Source of the DNA: Zasmidium citrigriseum
Taxonomy: Eukaryota; Ascomycota; Dothideomycetes; Mycosphaerellales; Mycosphaerellaceae
Assembly (NCBI GenBank): GCA_002786025.1
Contig: NHNW01000006.1
Location: 186,001-250,000 of the forward strand
Length of the DNA stretch: 64,000 nucleotides
Direction: 5' to 3'
This document shows, piece after piece, positions 1-10,426 of the stretch (positions are counted from its first letter, which is position 1; each line of letters begins with the position of its first letter). The translations under genes and the position numbers were made by a program. The notes beneath the pieces are model-generated. The model had not been told where the DNA came from and did not search any database. It was given only the letters and a program-made list of their open reading frames with translations.

Positions 1-779
1 GGATGCCGTACTTCACCAACAAGCAGATTGTTCGGTGAGACGCCCAGTATCCGCACCTGCACACCTCTCTGCAGTAATCGCTCTTCCACGAAAGCCTGCG
101 CCTCGTTTCCGTACGGCTCCGCAGGTTGCACGCTTCCATCGCTGGGGTTCGTTCTCGCAGTCGTAGGTGCTCGCAGACCAGCAACGAGCACAGTCGTCTG
201 CACATGTTGCGTGGGCGAGATCATCAAGCGGCAGATCAATCGATCTCCGCTGAGCACCCTCTCCACAACAGTCTCAATGGCTCTGCCCTTCTGCTCTTCC
301 GCGAATGCCTTGGGATCTGGTATGTCCCTCATGTTCTGCACAAACAGTGCTTTTGGCTTCCACATGCCCTTCTCGTCCGCCTTTGCGTGTGCCTCCAATG
401 CTGCCAGTCGCTCAAGAAGCTCTGCCGCCGCCGGCGTCTCTGCCTTCCGCTCCGCATCGTCTCGCAGTTTTGCCCATCCCTCTTGTACGATCAAATCGGG
501 AAGTTGCTTACCGTCTGGGAGAAGTACGACGCCGTACTCACGCGATGAGCCACCAACCTTTTGCGGGATGGAGTACAGCACGCTGAAGCGAACGACTTTG
601 CCGACGGTGAGCTTGCGAATGAAGTCTCGTGATTCGAAGCTGCACGGCTCGTCGCTTTGCAGGCGCGGCGCATTGATGAAGGCCAGAGACAGCGTGCGTT
701 CCTGCTTGTTCTTGTTCTGCAGGATCAACGTGTCGCCGGACAGGACGCTCTTGACCTTGCCTTCTTGCAGCGCGGACAT
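1..779 (-). CDS. SND1: Tudor-SN / SND1-like staphylococcal-nuclease domain protein (5' part only)
   Basis: The reading frame opens at the ATG at 779 and runs open off the left edge for 259 codons, so only the N-terminal quarter to third of a protein normally near 880-900 residues is present. It begins MSALQEGKVKSVLSGDTL, the usual entry into the first staphylococcal-nuclease-like OB fold. A second copy starts near residue 165 (ETVVERVLSGDRL). The repeated V-x-S-G-D-(T/R)-L entry is the family signature. Tudor-SN proteins bind RNA and act in RNA stability, splicing and stress granules; their SN repeats are often catalytically weak. No intron is seen in this part. A long open frame on the opposite strand (28-846) is its antisense shadow. 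The assignment is from recalled family features; the missing Tudor domain cannot be checked here. Confidence 0.88.
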   Translation of the reverse strand, partial: MSALQEGKVKSVLSGDTLILQNKNKQERTLSLAFINAPRLQSDEPCSFESRDFIRKLTVGKVVRFSVLYSIPQKVGGSSREYGVVLLPDGKQLPDLIVQEGWAKLRDDAERKAETPAAAELLERLAALEAHAKADEKGMWKPKALFVQNMRDIPDPKAFAEEQKGRAIETVVERVLSGDRLICRLMISPTQHVQTTVLVAGLRAPTTARTNPSDGSVQPAEPYGNEAQAFVEERLLQRGVQVRILGVSPNNLLVGEVRH

Positions 780-1254
780 GGTGGCGGTGGTGGAGATGGT
801 AGGACGGTGGAAACGGGTGGTATTCGGCGAGAGACGGGTTGGTTGATGTAAGTATGCAAGTGGAAGTGTTGTCGATTTGATGTCGTGTGATGTCTGGAGA
901 TTTTTGACCAGCTGTCGACGAATGTGCGGGGAGCTCTAGATCGATGTGCAGAAACGACCCCTGTCACGTCAGTCAGGGTACCTCTCTCCACTCCGCACGT
1001 GATGGCCCGAAATAGTAATGGCGGTGAGGTGAGTGGAGACTGAAGTGTACTGAAAGGAGAGACTGAGTATACTAAAAGCATGTGAAGAGGTTGGAAGCAT
1101 GTGAAAGGACATCAGAGGCTTCTCTCAGTCGAGCATTCATTTTCCCCCACTTCACTTCACTATGGCGTATCGTACACTACAAGAGCGTCTGTCTACCCAA
1201 AGCCAGCAGTTCTGAAGAGACAATGCCTCTTGCCTCCATCGTCATACAGCCTCT
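780..1254. other. Intergenic, SND1 upstream / NUP82 downstream
   Basis: This 475-nt spacer separates two genes of the same orientation. It should hold the SND1 promoter and 5' leader and the NUP82 3' UTR. I see no supported gene and no clear TATA box. Confidence 0.6.
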
Positions 1255-3897
1255 TCACTTTGCAGCGACCTGCAGTCTCTCCAAGCGCTCACCGACTGCA
1301 TCCACTAACGCAGTCTCCTTCTCCAGCAACTTGAACACTTCCGCCAGCTTCTGTCTCCGAATGCCGTCTCCTGCTGTCGAAGGTCGGGATCCATTGGCCT
1401 CTCCATTTGCACCGAGCTCATTCTGCATTGCTTCTGCCTGGCTGAGAAGCTGCTTGTAGACCTCCTCAACAGCCCTGAATCGACCGGCAAGGGTATCTTC
1501 GTCTCCCATGTCGCTCGGCTGCGAGTCTGTCGACACGGTGAGATGGCTGTTCTCCATCCTCACAACACCGGCCGGACTAGACGGTCGAGCCGAGATGCTC
1601 TGGTCGATCTTGGCCACTTCTTCCGCAAACGCCTTCTCTTTCTTCGACATTTCCCTCCCACCTAGCCCTCTCATCTTCTTTCGCAGAGCCTCCACTCTGT
1701 GCGTGATTTCTTGCGTCTTGTCTTTCGACTCCCGGATACGAGTTTCCATCTTATATCGTCCACCACGTACCAGCTCCGGCGCTCCCTCTGCCTGCTCATT
1801 GAATTCGTCTTCGCCAGTCACACTGTTCACGCGGGTTGAGAGCTCCTTCACTTTCTCGATTTGGGCCTTCAACTCGCTCATCAGCCTCTCACATCTCCTG
1901 AAAAGGTCTCCAGTCGCCTGGCCAATTGCGTGAGTCTCCTTGCTGATCGTTCGATGAGCCTCAGTAAGCTTCTGCAGAGTGTAAGGTGAGAAGCTGATTT
2001 GACCTCGAATGTCGGCAGCTGCACCTGTTCTTGATTCATCTTGCCAACTTCGTATTTGCGCCGGCAGTGCTGACGGTTTGCTGAAGATGGAATCCGGTAC
2101 GTAAGGTGCCCTGGTCTCGGGCCCAGGCAGCACCTCATTGGGAGAGAATGAGTCCGGTGCGAACGCATCCACCTCTGACGACGGTAGGTCTAAGAGCGCC
2201 GCCACTGGCCTGTTGTTTTGTGCCACTGTGAGAGTCATGAAGCCGACATCTGAGACCGTGTTGTCCAAAACTGCTATAGTGGCATTGAGATTGGCAACGC
2301 CCTCCTCGGGGTCCGTCAACGACTCGACGAGGGTGTTTGCAGAGTCAAGAACTACATTAATTCGGAAGTCAACACCTCCCGTATCTTGTCCGGCAGAGAG
2401 CTCCTGTTCCAGAGTTTCGATCCATGGTCTGAACGAGATGCTGTAGACACCAGTTGACTGAGTCGAGAAGAGCTCATACCGGTCGAGAGGGGATGGGGTT
2501 AAGTTAGGCCAGTATTCGGTCTTCGCTTCACGTCGCTCTAGATCGACGGTTTCCAACAGTAACAGGTCTTTGACAGCTTCCAGGTCGTCCATGTACTTGA
2601 TGCGCGATCGCTTCGATGGTAGCCATTCCGCTTCGACGCCTTCCAGATCCAGACAGACATGGACCTGGTCACTATTTGTAGCAAGACAGATAATGGCGAC
2701 GCTCAATCCGTCCTGCAATGCGACGTCGTTGAAATCATCCTCATTGTCGAATAGCGCCTCCTCGTTGACTTTTGGAGCAATCACGTGTATGTCCGTGATT
2801 TCGCCAAAATCGGGCTCAGGCGAAAGCTGGAAGGGTCCTTGCAGTCTTGGTATAGGGCTCAAACGCTCTGGTCGGGAGTAGACTTCCATGTCGTACGTTC
2901 CATAGGGCCCTGGCACAGGAATGGGATCTTGTCCATCCACGTCGGCAAGCCATGTGCTTTGCTGGTGTGCAATGAGACGTTGCAGTTCCGACCCAGGGGC
3001 TCCCGCATCGAGGGCTCTTTGTTTCGCGACGACACTTGTGCTAAGGCTTGGTAGGAGAGTTGCAGGCGCGTAGAACTTCGAGGGCAAGAATGGACAGAGT
3101 GCATAGACGTCGCCTTCATCCATGGCCACCCAGAGAGTCATGCTGGACCATCCGTTCTCATCGTCCCTCGCACTTCCTCCGAAGCAGCTGCCAGCGACTT
3201 GCATCTCGACATCGTCAGGAGAGAATGTGTGGGCAGTCTCCCTTCGCTTGCTGGCACTAAAGTCCTCTCGCTGAGTGGTGGCATTGGCCAACTTCTTCAA
3301 ATCCACTGCCAACGCCGGCTCGTTGAACGTGCTCCTGTCGTTCTGATCAAGTTCCCAAAGCCGCACCGATGCCTCTTTCGTGACTGTGACCAAGCAGTTT
3401 CCAGATGGAGAGAGCGGATGCCATATTCCACTCACAAGCTCGGGCGCCTCAACAACATGTACCAGAGGTCCGACCTGGAACGAGCGAGGCTTGAGCGGTT
3501 GGGTGTCCTGGAAGTTGAGATGCTCTCGGGGAGGCAAGACGCAGACGTGACATGTGTGGCTGGTCAAGACTGCAAGGAAATCACCAGATGGCGAGACCGA
3601 GAGCTGGGTAATCGGCAGATATCCAGGTGTCTTGAGCACCTTGTATGCGTGGCTCTTGTTCGACTGCTGTCCTCCGCTCTTTTCTCCCGCGTCTTTCAAT
3701 ACTGTCAAGTCGGTCCACCGAACTTCATTACCCACAGCTACAAATACCTCCGTCCCTCGGTGTGCAATCTTCCTCGACTGTCCGCTCGGCTGCGGGTCGG
3801 TTTGCCTCGACTTGTCATTGTCGGAAGGTTGAAAGAAGTCGAATCCGGGCGTGCCATAGTCCAGCCACTGCGGGCGCCGGGTGAGGACCTTGGGCAT
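1255..3897 (-). CDS. NUP82: Nucleoporin NUP82/NUP88-like
   Basis: This is a single uninterrupted frame of 880 residues starting at MPKVLTRRPQWL. The frame stays open nine codons further upstream, but only to a TTG, so the ATG at 3897 in good context is preferred. Roughly the first 480 residues look like a beta-propeller, with blocks such as GTEVFVAVGNEVRW, SPSGDFLAVLTSHTCHVCVL and LSPSGNCLVTVTKEASVRLWEL. The last 220 or so residues are charged and heptad-rich (for example RRCERLMSELKAQIEKVKEL), consistent with a coiled coil. Propeller plus C-terminal coiled coil is the NUP82/NUP88 plan. In the pore this subunit anchors the cytoplasmic mRNA-export platform with NUP159 and NSP1 (family knowledge). 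It shares a 246-nt divergent promoter with CBP20. Confidence 0.85.
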   Translation of the reverse strand: MPKVLTRRPQWLDYGTPGFDFFQPSDNDKSRQTDPQPSGQSRKIAHRGTEVFVAVGNEVRWTDLTVLKDAGEKSGGQQSNKSHAYKVLKTPGYLPITQLSVSPSGDFLAVLTSHTCHVCVLPPREHLNFQDTQPLKPRSFQVGPLVHVVEAPELVSGIWHPLSPSGNCLVTVTKEASVRLWELDQNDRSTFNEPALAVDLKKLANATTQREDFSASKRRETAHTFSPDDVEMQVAGSCFGGSARDDENGWSSMTLWVAMDEGDVYALCPFLPSKFYAPATLLPSLSTSVVAKQRALDAGAPGSELQRLIAHQQSTWLADVDGQDPIPVPGPYGTYDMEVYSRPERLSPIPRLQGPFQLSPEPDFGEITDIHVIAPKVNEEALFDNEDDFNDVALQDGLSVAIICLATNSDQVHVCLDLEGVEAEWLPSKRSRIKYMDDLEAVKDLLLLETVDLERREAKTEYWPNLTPSPLDRYELFSTQSTGVYSISFRPWIETLEQELSAGQDTGGVDFRINVVLDSANTLVESLTDPEEGVANLNATIAVLDNTVSDVGFMTLTVAQNNRPVAALLDLPSSEVDAFAPDSFSPNEVLPGPETRAPYVPDSIFSKPSALPAQIRSWQDESRTGAAADIRGQISFSPYTLQKLTEAHRTISKETHAIGQATGDLFRRCERLMSELKAQIEKVKELSTRVNSVTGEDEFNEQAEGAPELVRGGRYKMETRIRESKDKTQEITHRVEALRKKMRGLGGREMSKKEKAFAEEVAKIDQSISARPSSPAGVVRMENSHLTVSTDSQPSDMGDEDTLAGRFRAVEEVYKQLLSQAEAMQNELGANGEANGSRPSTAGDGIRRQKLAEVFKLLEKETALVDAVGERLERLQVAAK

Positions 3898-4143
3898 GGC
3901 GACGGGTGTCTCGTGCGATCGCAATACTATCTCGAGTGCATGGCCAAAGTGAGGGTTGTCTGTGGAATTGCTCGTGATCGGATCGAAGTGAGGTGCAACT
4001 GAAAGAAGCTCGAATGTTTTGGCGCGTTCCGAAGATCCACGCGCGCAGCTTGTGAAGGGGCCCGTGCGCTGCGAAACAGTTCAAGCTCGCTATTTATTTG
4101 ATTGACCTTCCACCACCGACTCTCCATCCACCAACTCTTCACC
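3898..4143. promoter_or_regulatory. Divergent promoter between NUP82 and CBP20
   Basis: Only 246 nt separate the two start codons, so both core promoters must lie here. An A/T-rich patch (CTATTTATTTGATTG, about 4090-4104) is the best TATA-like candidate for CBP20, about 40 nt before its ATG. No other recognisable element was found. Confidence 0.5.
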
Positions 4144-4721
4144 ATGCCGCAGTTTAAGATGCAGCACACGGTCGATCGGCTGGACAAGCCGTCGTCCTAC
4201 ACCATGGGCAAGGTGATTACTACTTCGATGCGCCATTGAATTCCTCGCTAACTAGCAGACAGTACAAGAAGCGAAGACGGAACCCCAACGACGAAGATCC
4301 CAACCGCGCTCCCTCGCCAGAACCTGAAGACAAGCTCGCCAATGCTACCACACTCTACGTCGGCAACCTCTCCTTCTACACCACCGAAGAGCAGATCCAC
4401 TCGCTCTTCAGCACATGCGGCGAGATCAAGCGCCTGGTCATGGGCCTGGACCGCTTCAGCAAGACGCCATGTGGCTTCTGCTTCGTCGAGTACTACACCC
4501 ATGAAGATGCGCTTGACTGTCTGAAATACGTGGGTGGTACGAAGCTGGACGAACGCATCATTCGCGCCGACTTGGACGAGGGCTTCAGTGAGGGCAGACA
4601 GTACGGACGAGGCAGAAGCGGCGGTCAGGTAAGAGACGAGTACCGCGAAGAGTACGATCCAGGTCGTGGTGGCTTCGGTAGAATGGTGCAAGAAGAGCGG
4701 ATGTACGACGATCGGTACTAG
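4144..4721 (+). CDS. CBC2: Nuclear cap-binding complex subunit CBP20
   Basis: Two exons, 4144-4212 and 4263-4721, give 175 residues. The 50-nt intron (donor GTGATT, acceptor ACAG) is the only pairing that keeps frame. It joins [12 protein letters not shown] to YKKRRRNPN, matching the fungal CBP20 N-terminus that wraps the cap. The RRM follows at about residues 53-130, with RNP2 LYVGNL and RNP1 CGFCFVEY. The C-terminal tail carries [19 protein letters not shown], the near-invariant cap-binding block of this family. Together with CBP80 it binds the m7G cap co-transcriptionally and promotes splicing and export. A Gly/Arg-rich end (GRGGFG) is normal. It lies next to a nuclear-pore export gene in a divergent pair. 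Identification is very secure. Confidence 0.96.
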
Positions 4722-5352
4722 CCGCTGCGGCTCTGAGTCTGGAGCAGAGTCCAGAGTGTGACACCACGAGCATGACACCGGCGTTGAAGGAGCTTGGGGA
4801 ACTTGACCTCATCACATGTGCCACTGGACACAGGAACGAGGCGATACGATACCCTGCTATATCACTTGCAATTATCTCTCTCACGTGCCCGGCCTCTCTC
4901 CATCGCGATGGTACCTCGTAGCTTCTTCAGCCGCCAAGCCAAGCGTTCTTGCAATCGACGACGAACATCCTGGCACCTCACGCACAAAGTGCTAAACACG
5001 GCACCGGATTCCTCCCCCCACTGACATGACTTGCTGCGATACGCCCATCACAAACTCACACACTGCACAGATCGGGACCGACTGCCATCATCACTGCGAT
5101 GCCTCTGTGGGGTCGGCGTGGCGCGAGTCAGAGGATCCGATCAACCACAAACTGCTGCAGGCACTGATTCAGGGATCGACACTGGCGACCGTAGGCATTG
5201 GCACGACCTGCAACGACGCCCAAGCCATGGTGTAATTCCTGTCAGCGCCCATGTCAGGTACACGATCCCATCGAGCGCCCAGGCGTAGTTTTGCTGCAAA
5301 ACGTCCCAAAAGCAACCCGACGAGGACGTGGCTGGTGTTCGATCTTTGAATC
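4722..5352. other. Intergenic, CBP20 3' UTR and receptor promoter
   Basis: This 631-nt stretch contains only short open frames on both strands, with no recognisable protein. It probably holds the CBP20 terminator and the promoter of the receptor gene. Confidence 0.5.
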
Positions 5353-8300
5353 ATGAACATACATATGGCGCCGACGGCGATGACGCTGCTGATGGTAGCA
5401 GTCGGGTTGAATTGTATGTCGTCTTCCCTTGAGGCGTTCGTGAGCTTCGTTCGTCCACTCCTCCCAATGCCCACTGTGCTGGAGCCGTGAGGTCCAAGTC
5501 AATACTCCTCTTTTCCTCTCCCCACGACCGGGGTTGCCAGCAACATGGCACACTCGCCTCGACAGAGTGTAGACCTCAGCCAAGCGGAGGCACTCCCCTC
5601 CTGCGTGGTATATACATCTCCATTACGAACACATACCATTCGCTAACTCTTCAGACACAATGCTCGACCGACATCTCGCCGACGTACGGGTGTCTGCCCA
5701 ACACGGCCTGCTTCTGCAACAATTCACAGTTGATGTCGGCCTTGCAATCATGCGTCACGGCGAACTGCACCATTCCTGACGGCATTGCGGCAAAGAAGTT
5801 CGAGGCCGACACTTGTGGATATCCTGTCCGAAGCAATGTTGACACGGGTGAAGCTGTTCTGTGGGCCTTCTTCACCATTGCCATCATCTTCAGCATCCTT
5901 CGCTGTGTCTCACGATGCAGGATGCTTGGTGGTGCTGGGTATTGGTGGGATGACTTCACCTGTCTCGCATGCGTTTTGCCGATGATCGGCATCACCATTA
6001 CAGGTTATCTAGGCTATACGCATGGGATGGGCAAGGACTACTGGGAAGTGGGTGCTAGTGGCATAGAGGAATCGGTGAAGGTGAGTGTTGCTTGTCCTGG
6101 AAGATTTCCCTTGCTGACAATTCATCACAGCTCTTCTACGCCGGCGAACCACTCTACATCGCTGTGGTATTCGGCACGAAAGTCAGCTTGGTCCTGCTAT
6201 ACCTACGAATCTGGTCAAAGGACTCTCGCAACCTCAACTTGGCATGCTGGATCGTCATAGGCTTGCTCACGGCACTCTTCATCTCTTTCGAGTTTGCAAC
6301 CATCTTTCAGTGCATTCCAGTCAGCTACAACTGGAGATCTGTCATCGACCGTACTGCTCGTGGCTCATGCACCGATCGACAAGCTCAGATCTACACAGCA
6401 GCTGCTTTCAACATCTTTTTCGATGTGCTCGTACTGCTCTTGCCAGTACCAAGCCTTCTCAAGTTGAACATCAGCTGGATGAAGAAATTGGGAGTTGGCA
6501 TTGTCTTCCTCGTCGGCATTCTTGTTACCATCTGCAGCATCGTTCGGCTCAGCTACCTCTCCAAGTATTCGGATTCAACCAACGTCACCTGGAACTACGC
6601 ATTCATTGGCCTGTGGAGTTTGCTCGAGGTCCATCTGAGCGTGGTGTGCGTATGCGTACCTGCTGCAGCTGGTCTTTTCTACCGAACATGGAGACATGTC
6701 AAGAGTGGAAGCCCCGCCGAAAGTATGAATCTTGATGATCGAGGACATACCGGAGATGAGAAGCAAATGCTGGGCGCCAACCAAGATGGGTCTGCACCCA
6801 GAACTCTGCAGACGACAGCGCAGGTATCTGGCCTTGGTCTCTCCAAGATGGACCTCGAGTCTGGCAAGTCGGCTAATTCGGATGACGGCTCGTCCTCGCC
6901 ACCAGGGTTCGATGAGATGTCGACCAATTTTGGCGACAAGAGCAAGCAGCGACCTCCGTATGAGCTTCATGGCAATTCGAAGGATAGCCACGAGACCTCG
7001 GCCAGCAGGCCAGCCCTTCACTCAAAGAGACCATCGAGCGAGAGTCGTGACATGACTGCTAAGAATCGACCTAGCCTCCCATCACAATCACAGTCGAACG
7101 AGAGTCATGTCTTGGGCCAGGATCGGCCGATCATGTTGTCGGCGTCCGAGTCGAAGGAGCGTCAAGAACGCTATCGCGCTTTCCAAACACAACCTGATAC
7201 ACGAGAGAGCCACTTCCGTCCAGCAATGCAGTCACCAGGAACTTCCAGAGATAGCACCCAGGGGCCCACACCTTTATCTCCTGAGCACCCTGAGAATGGC
7301 CAAGACCGGCCCACTACATTGTCGCGTGGCGCTTCGAATCATAGTCAGCAGCGTCCTGGGTTGCACTCTCGAACGCAGTCTCGAGACAGTCAAGGCCGTC
7401 CGTCTCCAATGTCTCCGACTCAATTGAACGAAGCTATGGCTGCTGGGACCGCAAGACCTTCTTTTCACGAGTATCGTATGTCTGATCAGTACCAACAACC
7501 CAGCTATGAGCGCCCCGGTCTCGATTCAGTCCAGCAATCCCAATGGAGCCAGAGCCAAGGCATGGACAATCAGCGTCCCGGTCTCAACTCAATGCAACAA
7601 TCTCAATGGAGTCAGAGCCAAGGCATGGACAATGAACGCCCTGGTTACTACACCTTTGGTCAGTCGAAGGATGGACAAAGCATGTACAGTGACCGCCCAC
7701 GTATGTTCTCGCCTCAGTCGAAGGATGGTCAAAGCCTGTACAGCGATCGTCCAGTTCTGCATTCGTCCCAATCGAAAGATGGCAGCATGTACGATCGCCC
7801 GAACCTTAATTCCCGTGGCCAGTCGAGGGAGAGCAATGTCGTCGTTCAAATGGCTCGTCCTGCATTCTTTGCTCAAGGTCCAGAAAACCCTTGGAACCGC
7901 CCAGTGTCATCGCGAGGTCAGTCTAGGGACGGAAACACGGCACGTCCAGCACTATACTCGCAGTTCCACTCCAAGGACAACCAGTCTCGCCCTTCTCTTC
8001 ACTCTCGTGGACAGACCAGAGAAATGGATATCACAGACTCGTCGCGTCAAGGGAGCGACTGTATGGGATACTCGGAATACAACGATGAGGAAGTCGAAAC
8101 CAACATGGCTGCCGCCGAGGCTATGGTAGGCGTCGATGGCCTCGAACAACAGGAGCAACGTCCTCCACTTCCAGCCAAGTCACCATCCCGCAACTCGTAC
8201 ATCAAGTCACCAGAAGCTCAATCCGCCAGCGCCGAAGAGCATGATCCCCATGCAGACCTGGCCGCTACCATTGCTGATGCTCTTGTCGGCGTCCGTGCCA

Positions 8301-10426
8301 TGCAGGCACAGCTTGCCCAGAAGGCTGAAGACGCGGAGCCGAAGAGCCCTCCCAAGAGCCCATCGAAATCTTCGGCGGACACCAGGAATGACTCTGCTAC
8401 AGAGACCACCGAGAAGCCTATTAGGTCGCCATACTCGTTCAACGGTCGGTCGAAGTCTTACAGAGACGACATGGGTGAGCCCTCGCCCATTGCCTCACCT
8501 CCCCAAGTCTCGCCTCCTCTTTTCTCACCCTACTCTCCAATGGGCTCGCCATTGGCCTCGCCCAACACCATGGCCGGCCGAGACCATCCTCTTCGATCGC
8601 AAGGCAGGCAGCCTTCTTTCGAAGGCGAGCAGCTGAGACAGCGGGCTGCAACGATCGAGTCCGAGGCCCGAGAACGAGCTCTTGACCAGCCCACGCAATC
8701 GCCCAAGACTCCAAAGTCCGCCAGGTTCGAGACTCGTGCCGCTGAAGAGGAACAGCGCAGAATCGACGCCACTGAAGTTGCCGCACCTGAGGCCGTCACT
8801 GCTGCAGCTACAGTCGCAGCCACGGCTACAGTTCCGGCTGCTGCCACCGCTGCTCTTGGAGACAAGCGAGAGCTTCAACGTCGTTCTCGCAGCGAGTCTC
8901 AGCTTAGGGATGACAACGAAGATCGCCGACGTGCCGAAGCATGGCAGCCAGTCACTCCCACGTACAGTCGTAGTGCCTCCTACGAGGACCATCCTCTCAA
9001 TGCCCAGCCCGCAGTCAACCCTTACGAGGCTGAGCAACTGAGAAGGGGAGCCGGAACACAAACTGACTTCCCTTACGAGTCTGAAGAGAACTTGACCTCT
9101 CCAGAGCCTCCTCCACAAGAGCGAATGAGCCCTGAGCTGCAGCACTACAAGAGACAGCGGGCAGCAGAGTCAGAAGCAGCTCTGGCAGATGCCTACTACG
9201 AGCACATGGAACGCAAGAACTCTGTGCCTCAGCCTCCTGGACCCTATGAGGAAGAACACCAGGCTACGAGGCGTGCGGAGAGAGCTGCTCGACGTGCTGC
9301 TGATGCCGCCGACGCTGCTGAGGACAATACCAGACCTCGCAGCAGTAAGGATCTTGGGGGCATGCTCTCTGCTATGGCCTCCGCTGTTGGTGAGGTCGGC
9401 GATCAACCTGCCGAAGAAGATCGAAACCGCACGGGCATGGAAGAGGTCGCTCAGCCTGAGGCCTTTGATGAGCACCCTCTCGCTGGTCTACGCACCTCTC
9501 AACCCATCGAGACTCCCTTGGAAGCCGAACAAGCCACCGAGCTGGCCATCGCTGATGCCGCCCCACCGCCAACGATCCACCGCTCTCGCTCCAACTCCCG
9601 CTCTTCTCGTCCAGATCCCTCCCCAATCCAACGCCGCAGCCGTGCTTCAATGCAGGCAAGGGAAGAACAAGTTTACGAGCTCGACGGCTCCGCCCCGGCA
9701 CCAACCATCTCCCGCTCTCGCAGCAACTCCCAGTCTCAGTCCAAGTCCCGGCCCTCATCCAACCCCTTCGGCAGACATCGCCGCATGACCGAGGACAGCG
9801 GCGCCGAATCCGCCACAGAGAATGACCACCCATTGCGCTCCCAAGGCAAATCCGGTCTCTACTCGCACCCCAACTCCCGCCCAACATCCTTCATGCACCG
9901 TCGCCGGACCAATCAATCCGACTCCGCCGCAGAGTCGGCCACAGAAGACGACCACCCTCTCCGCTCTCAAGGCCAATCAGCCCTCTACTCCAACCGTCAA
10001 AGCTCCACCGAATCTCTTGACGCAGCCCAAACCCGCAACGCCTCCGTCGTGGCCATCAAAGCAGCCGCAGAGCAACGTCGTGCGCGCCAAAAACGTCGCA
10101 CAAGCGGCAACAGCGTGCAATCCGCCAAGAGCGACAGCTCGACGGAGATCCTCTACGAGGGTCGCGCGAAGCGGGAGAAGACGTACAAGAGTTTCGTCGC
10201 CGAGCCGGCGAAGCCTTTGGGTCGTGGGGCGAGCCCGAGAGGCTTTCCTGGACGCGGAAGGGGAATGGATTCGAGTCCTATGCCCACGTATGGACGACAG
10301 GCGTATAGGGATCCTTCGTCTGAGGAGGAGTGGAGGGTGCAGGTCACTGACCGGCCGGGGAGTGATGGCAGTCGGGAGTTGAGGATGCCGTTTAGGGAGT
10401 GGACGGGTGATGAGGAGGGGTATTAG
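5353..10426 (+). CDS. CFEM-domain PTH11-type seven-helix receptor with giant repeat-rich tail
   Basis: Four exons (5353-5413, 5573-5607, 5655-6080, 6131-10426) give 1,605 residues. Exon 1 encodes a signal-like start (MNIHMAPTAMTLLMVAVGLN). Exons 2-3 give a CFEM domain with all eight cysteines at about residues 31-86 (PSC, TQC, YGC, TAC, FC, QSC, ANC, DTC). Seven hydrophobic segments follow at about 98-360, including GYWWDDFTCLAC and FDVLVLLLPVPSL, typical of the fungal rhodopsin-like/PTH11 family. Such receptors sit in the plasma membrane and are linked to surface or host sensing through G proteins. The tail (361-1605) is predicted disordered. It has a degenerate RPxLxS...QSRD repeat at about 467-810, an Ala/Glu-rich middle, and several D/E-H-P-L motifs. 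Usual family tails are about 50-300 residues, so this one is exceptional. The first two exons are the least certain; the 5' exon boundary was chosen to complete the CFEM pattern. Confidence 0.87.
7009..8040 (+). repeat. Degenerate ~20-residue coding repeat in receptor tail
   Basis: About 15-20 imperfect copies of R-P-x-L-x-S-(R/Q)-x-Q-S-(R/K)-(D/E) run through this coding stretch. One near-exact tandem duplication is visible at 7510-7635: two 63-nt units encoding RPGL(D/N)S followed by QQSQWSQSQGMDN. Next to it are three copies of SKDGQS(M/L)YSDRP-like units. The spread from exact to degenerate copies suggests repeated slippage or unequal exchange over time. Confidence 0.8.

Noticed and set aside
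28..846. 272-codon open frame on the plus strand
   Set aside because: It lies exactly antisense to the SND1 homologue, has Ser/Arg-rich composition without any fold, and starts where the real gene ends its first exon.
4248..4778. 176-codon minus-strand frame over CBP20
   Set aside because: Antisense shadow of the strongly conserved CBP20 coding exon.
7500..7800. CRISPR-like or transposon direct repeats
   Set aside because: The repeats are coding, in frame, of about 54-63 nt without unique spacers, inside one long exon of a fungal gene.
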